From: a bacterium | Lineage (GTDB): Bacteria; UBA9089; CG2-30-40-21; SBAY01 | DNA length: 7,358 nt | Assembly: GCA_030018635.1 (NCBI GenBank) | Contig: JASEHU010000097.1 | Coordinates: 1-7,358, forward strand | Direction: 5' to 3' | Shown: positions 5,885 to 7,358 of the stretch, in pieces | How the letters are laid out: every line of letters starts with the position of its first letter | Position numbering within the stretch: position 1 is the stretch's first letter | Made by a program: the position numbers and the translations under genes | The notes under the pieces: generated by a model | Told to the model about the DNA's origin: nothing | Database searches by the model: none | The model's input: the letters and a program-made list of their open reading frames with translations, nothing else

Positions 5885-5920
5885 GTCAGACAGATCGGAC
5901 AAGTCGGACAGGTCAGACAA
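5885..5920. repeat. Four 9-nt GTCGGACAA-type tandem units, map-infA spacer
   Basis: The units are gtcagacag, atcggacaa, gtcggacag and gtcagacaa. Unlike most other spacer elements there is no complementary arm, so it cannot fold into the long hairpin; it looks like a single-armed or decayed element. On the minus strand it encodes a run of Ser-Asp-Leu, but that frame is a shadow. It ends 7 nt before the infA Shine-Dalgarno sequence (AAAAGGA, 5927-5933). Confidence 0.9.
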
Positions 5921-5941
5921 AATTAAAAAAGGAATAATTCT

Positions 5942-6160
5942 ATGCCAAAAGAAGAAACAATTAAGGTAGAAGGTGTTGTTAGCGAGGTATTGCCTAATAC
6001 TATGTTTCGAGTAGAACTTGAAAATGGGCATAAGGTATTAGCCTATATTTCAGGCAAGATGCGTAAGAATTTTATTCGAATATTGCCCGGTGATAAGGTC
6101 AATGTTGAATTATCTGTCTATGATTTATCAAGAGGAAGAATTACCTATCGGGAAAAATGA
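5942..6160 (+). CDS. infA: Translation initiation factor IF-1
   Basis: Binds the A site of the 30S subunit during initiation and assists IF-2 and IF-3. The 72-residue product is the family length: a single S1-like OB fold. It begins MPKEETIKVEGVVSEVLPN and has MFRVELENGHKVLAYISGKMR (21-41), the RNA-binding face, followed by NFIRILPGDKVNVELSVYDL and the terminal RGRITYREK. An AAAAGGA site is 8 nt before the ATG. In most operons of this type rpmJ (L36) comes next; here it is missing and the following 131 nt are a hairpin spacer before rpsM. Confidence 0.98.
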   Translation: MPKEETIKVEGVVSEVLPNTMFRVELENGHKVLAYISGKMRKNFIRILPGDKVNVELSVYDLSRGRITYREK

Positions 6161-6174
6161 GGCAATAACTAATT

Positions 6175-6277
6175 TTGGATTTTCGATTTTCGATTTTGGA
6201 TTTTCGATTGAGGATTGAAGATTGAGAATATAAGATTCCTCAATCGAAAATCGAAAATCGAAAATCGAAAATCCCAA
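6175..6277. repeat. Near-perfect 41-nt-arm ATTTTCG hairpin, infA-rpsM spacer
   Basis: Left arm 6175-6214 and right arm 6237-6277 are complementary except for one mismatched base and one extra base on the right. Each arm contains four 7-nt units (attttcg on the left, cgaaaat on the right), flanked by attgagga/tcctcaat. The 22-nt loop continues a second heptamer series (attgagg, attgaag, attgaga). The right arm abuts the rpsM Shine-Dalgarno sequence, leaving it just outside the stem. It occupies the place where rpmJ normally lies. Confidence 0.95.
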
Positions 6278-6278
6278 A

Positions 6279-6285
6279 AAGGAGG
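6279..6285 (+). promoter_or_regulatory. Strong Shine-Dalgarno sequence for the TTG start of rpsM
   Basis: AAGGAGG lies 6 nt before the TTG at 6292. The start is fixed by the protein, whose N-terminus MARISGVDLP is the S13 norm, and no ATG or GTG in frame fits. The consensus-strength site may compensate for the weak TTG codon. It sits 1 nt outside the base of the preceding hairpin. Confidence 0.88.
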
Positions 6286-6291
6286 CGTATC

Positions 6292-6663
6292 TTGGCAAGA
6301 ATTAGTGGAGTTGATCTTCCCCGGGACAAGCGGGTAGAAATAGGTTTAACTTATATATATGGATTAGGCTTATCTTCAGCCCAGAAGATTATTAAAATAG
6401 CTAATGTTAATCCAGATACCAGGGTTAAAGACCTGACTGAAGATGAGGCTGTTAGATTAAGGAATGTTATTGAGCATAATTTCAAGGTTGAAGGAGACCT
6501 TAGGCGAGAGGTAACTACAAATATAAAGAGATTGATGGATATTGGTAGTTATCGAGGTGTTCGGCATCGTAAAGGATTACCGACGAGAGGACAACGCACA
6601 CATACTAACGCCAGAACTCGAAGAGGGGCACGAAAGATTATTGGGGGAGCAAAGAAGAAATAA
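6292..6663 (+). CDS. rpsM: 30S ribosomal protein S13
   Basis: Small-subunit head protein that contacts the P-site tRNA and forms bridges to the large subunit. The 123-residue product is full length: MARISGVDLPRDKRVEIGLTYI at the start, YGLGLSSAQKI (helix-turn region, 23-33), DIGSYRGVRHRKGLPTRGQRT (83-103) and the basic tail RRGARKIIGGAKKK that reaches toward the decoding centre. The start codon is TTG with an AAGGAGG site. It opens the alpha-operon part of the cluster and is followed by rpsK after 68 nt. Confidence 0.98.
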   Translation: MARISGVDLPRDKRVEIGLTYIYGLGLSSAQKIIKIANVNPDTRVKDLTEDEAVRLRNVIEHNFKVEGDLRREVTTNIKRLMDIGSYRGVRHRKGLPTRGQRTHTNARTRRGARKIIGGAKKK

Positions 6664-6675
6664 GTTTTGATAGGA

Positions 6676-6712
6676 TTTTATAGGTTTTATAGGACTTATA
6701 AGACTTATAAAA
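6676..6712. repeat. 9-nt TTTTATAGG / ACTTATAAG units, rpsM-rpsK spacer
   Basis: Four 9-nt units follow each other: ttttatagg twice, then acttataag and acttataaa. The second pair is roughly the inverse of the first, so ttttata (6685-6691) can pair with tataaaa (6706-6712). The stretch ataggacttataag (6689-6702) is identical to part of the palindrome at 3093-3116. The rpsK Shine-Dalgarno sequence starts about 6 nt later. Confidence 0.82.
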
Positions 6713-6731
6713 ATAAAAGAGGAGTTAAAAC

Positions 6732-7136
6732 ATGCAAAAAGCTAAAGATAGTGGTCAAAAAAAAGGTGGACGAAAAAAGGAAAAAAGGCAAGTACGAACA
6801 GGTATTGCCCATATTCAATCTACTTTCAATAATACTATTGTGACTATTACCGACCCAAAAGGTGCTGTTCTGACCTGGGCAAGTTGTGGGACAGTAGGTT
6901 TTAAAGGGACAAAAAAAGGTACTCCATTTGCTTCACAGGTGGCGGCGGATACAGCGGCTAAAAAAGCAATGGATATGGGTATGACTGAAATCTCAGTTTA
7001 TGTTAAAGGTCCAGGCTCAGGTAGAGAATCTGCTATCCGCTCCTTACAAGCCGCTGGATTAGATATTAAATCAATCAAAGATGTAACCCCCATTCCTCAT
7101 AACGGCTGCCGTCCTCCTAAAAGAAGAAGGGTATAG
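6732..7136 (+). CDS. rpsK: 30S ribosomal protein S11
   Basis: Small-subunit platform protein that lines the E site with S7 and interacts with the 16S 690 loop. The 134-residue product starts with a lysine-rich tail (residues 3-20), then VRTGIAHIQSTFNNTIVTITD (21-41), GFKGTKKGTPFASQVAAD (57-74), VYVKGPGSGRESAIRSL (89-105) and the invariant C-terminus PIPHNGCRPPKRRRV. The Asn-Gly in HNGC is the position that forms isoaspartate in E. coli S11. An AGAGGAG site is about 7 nt before the ATG. rpsD, rpoA and rplQ, its common downstream partners, do not start in the remaining 222 nt. Confidence 0.98.
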   Translation: MQKAKDSGQKKGGRKKEKRQVRTGIAHIQSTFNNTIVTITDPKGAVLTWASCGTVGFKGTKKGTPFASQVAADTAAKKAMDMGMTEISVYVKGPGSGRESAIRSLQAAGLDIKSIKDVTPIPHNGCRPPKRRRV

Positions 7137-7358
7137 ATTTTGGTAATCGATAAGCAGTGAGTGGTAATCGGTCTTTCTGAACACCAATTACCTTTCTCTT
7201 TAGCTATTCTTTATTTTCCCTTTGAGGATTTGGTTCTCGATAATCTTATGCCAGCAAGAGATCCTGAATTTGGTCCCCGCCTTTCACTGCATTCTATAAG
7301 TACTGATACTAATGGTTCATAACATTTGATATTGTGGGTGCTCCAGTAGTCAGAATTC
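7137..7358. other. Downstream stretch with no recognisable gene
   Basis: No rpsD, rpoA or rplQ sequence is visible. Two weak open frames overlap: a plus-strand frame from a GTG at 7161 to a TAA at 7320-7322 (53 codons, no good ribosome-binding site), and a minus-strand frame open from the window edge to a TAA at 7211-7213 (48 residues, possibly the end of a convergent gene). Neither matches a family I recognise. A repeat lies at 7141-7192; the rest shows no internal structure that I can see. Confidence 0.4.
7141..7192. repeat. GGTAATCG repeat with imperfect inverse copy after rpsK
   Basis: Tggtaatcg occurs at 7141-7149 and again at 7162-7170. Ccaattacc at 7184-7192 is complementary to ggtaatcgg (7163-7171) with one mismatch, giving a possible 9-bp hairpin with a 12-nt loop. 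It starts 5 nt after the rpsK stop, as with the other spacers. The downstream sequence is T-rich (tttctctttag) but not a clean T-run, so a terminator role is uncertain. Confidence 0.55.

Noticed and set aside
5843..6031. Minus-strand open frame with repeated Ser-Asp-Leu
   Set aside because: The repeat is just the 9-nt DNA units at 5885-5920 read in frame, and the rest overlaps map and infA.
5885..6277. CRISPR-like repeats
   Set aside because: Units of 7-9 nt are directly adjacent with no unique spacers and no cas genes; arms are inverted copies.
7161..7322. Plus-strand GTG open frame of 53 codons after rpsK
   Set aside because: It starts inside a repeat, lacks a convincing ribosome-binding site, overlaps an open minus-strand frame, and resembles no family I know.

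Overview
The window carries the middle of a bacterial ribosomal-protein supercluster, the spc operon running into the alpha operon. All recognised genes are on the plus strand, in the order rpsH (S8), rplF (L6), rplR (L18), rpsE (S5), rpmD (L30), rplO (L15), secY, adk, map, infA, rpsM (S13), rpsK (S11). Every gene has its normal family length and intact signature motifs; I see no frameshift or truncation. The base composition is AT-rich. The adk-map-infA insertion between secY and rpsM, and the four-cysteine (zinc) lid of adenylate kinase, are common in Gram-positive bacteria and many uncultured phyla. The intergenic repeat types resemble those I associate with genomes of uncultured candidate phyla (for example Desantisbacteria- or Omnitrophota-like lineages). 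That placement is inference and cannot be fixed from this sequence alone.

Layout. 1-132: intergenic, with a heptamer repeat and a hairpin. 133-2521: S8, L6, L18, S5, L30. 2644-3090: L15. 3136-5877: the tight block secY-adk-map (1-nt gap, then a 1-nt overlap). 5942-6160: IF-1. 6292-7136: S13 and S11. 7137-7358: no recognisable gene. The genes supply parts of both ribosomal subunits, the SecYEG channel, nucleotide balancing (Adk), removal of the N-terminal methionine (Map) and initiation factor 1. They are presumably co-transcribed; no internal promoter or terminator is convincing.

The unusual part is the spacers. Apart from the three tight junctions (rplR-rpsE, secY-adk, adk-map), each gene-gene junction holds a short element built from 7- or 9-nt tandem units or a palindrome. 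Most can fold into a long hairpin. Each starts within about 15 nt of the upstream stop codon and ends before the next Shine-Dalgarno sequence. Sequences differ from junction to junction, but some families recur: AATTCAT heptamers at 60-112 and 2519-2626, ATAGGACTTATAAG at 3095-3108 and 6689-6702, and a GTAAGCGYTCA end at 612-622 and 1200-1210. The rplF-rplR spacer is a palindrome nested in a palindrome.

Two expected small genes are missing. rpmJ (L36), usually between infA and rpsM, is absent; a near-perfect 41-nt-arm hairpin fills that space. rpsN (S14), usually just before rpsH, is not present in the 132 nt available. rpsD, rpoA and rplQ do not begin in the 222 nt after rpsK.
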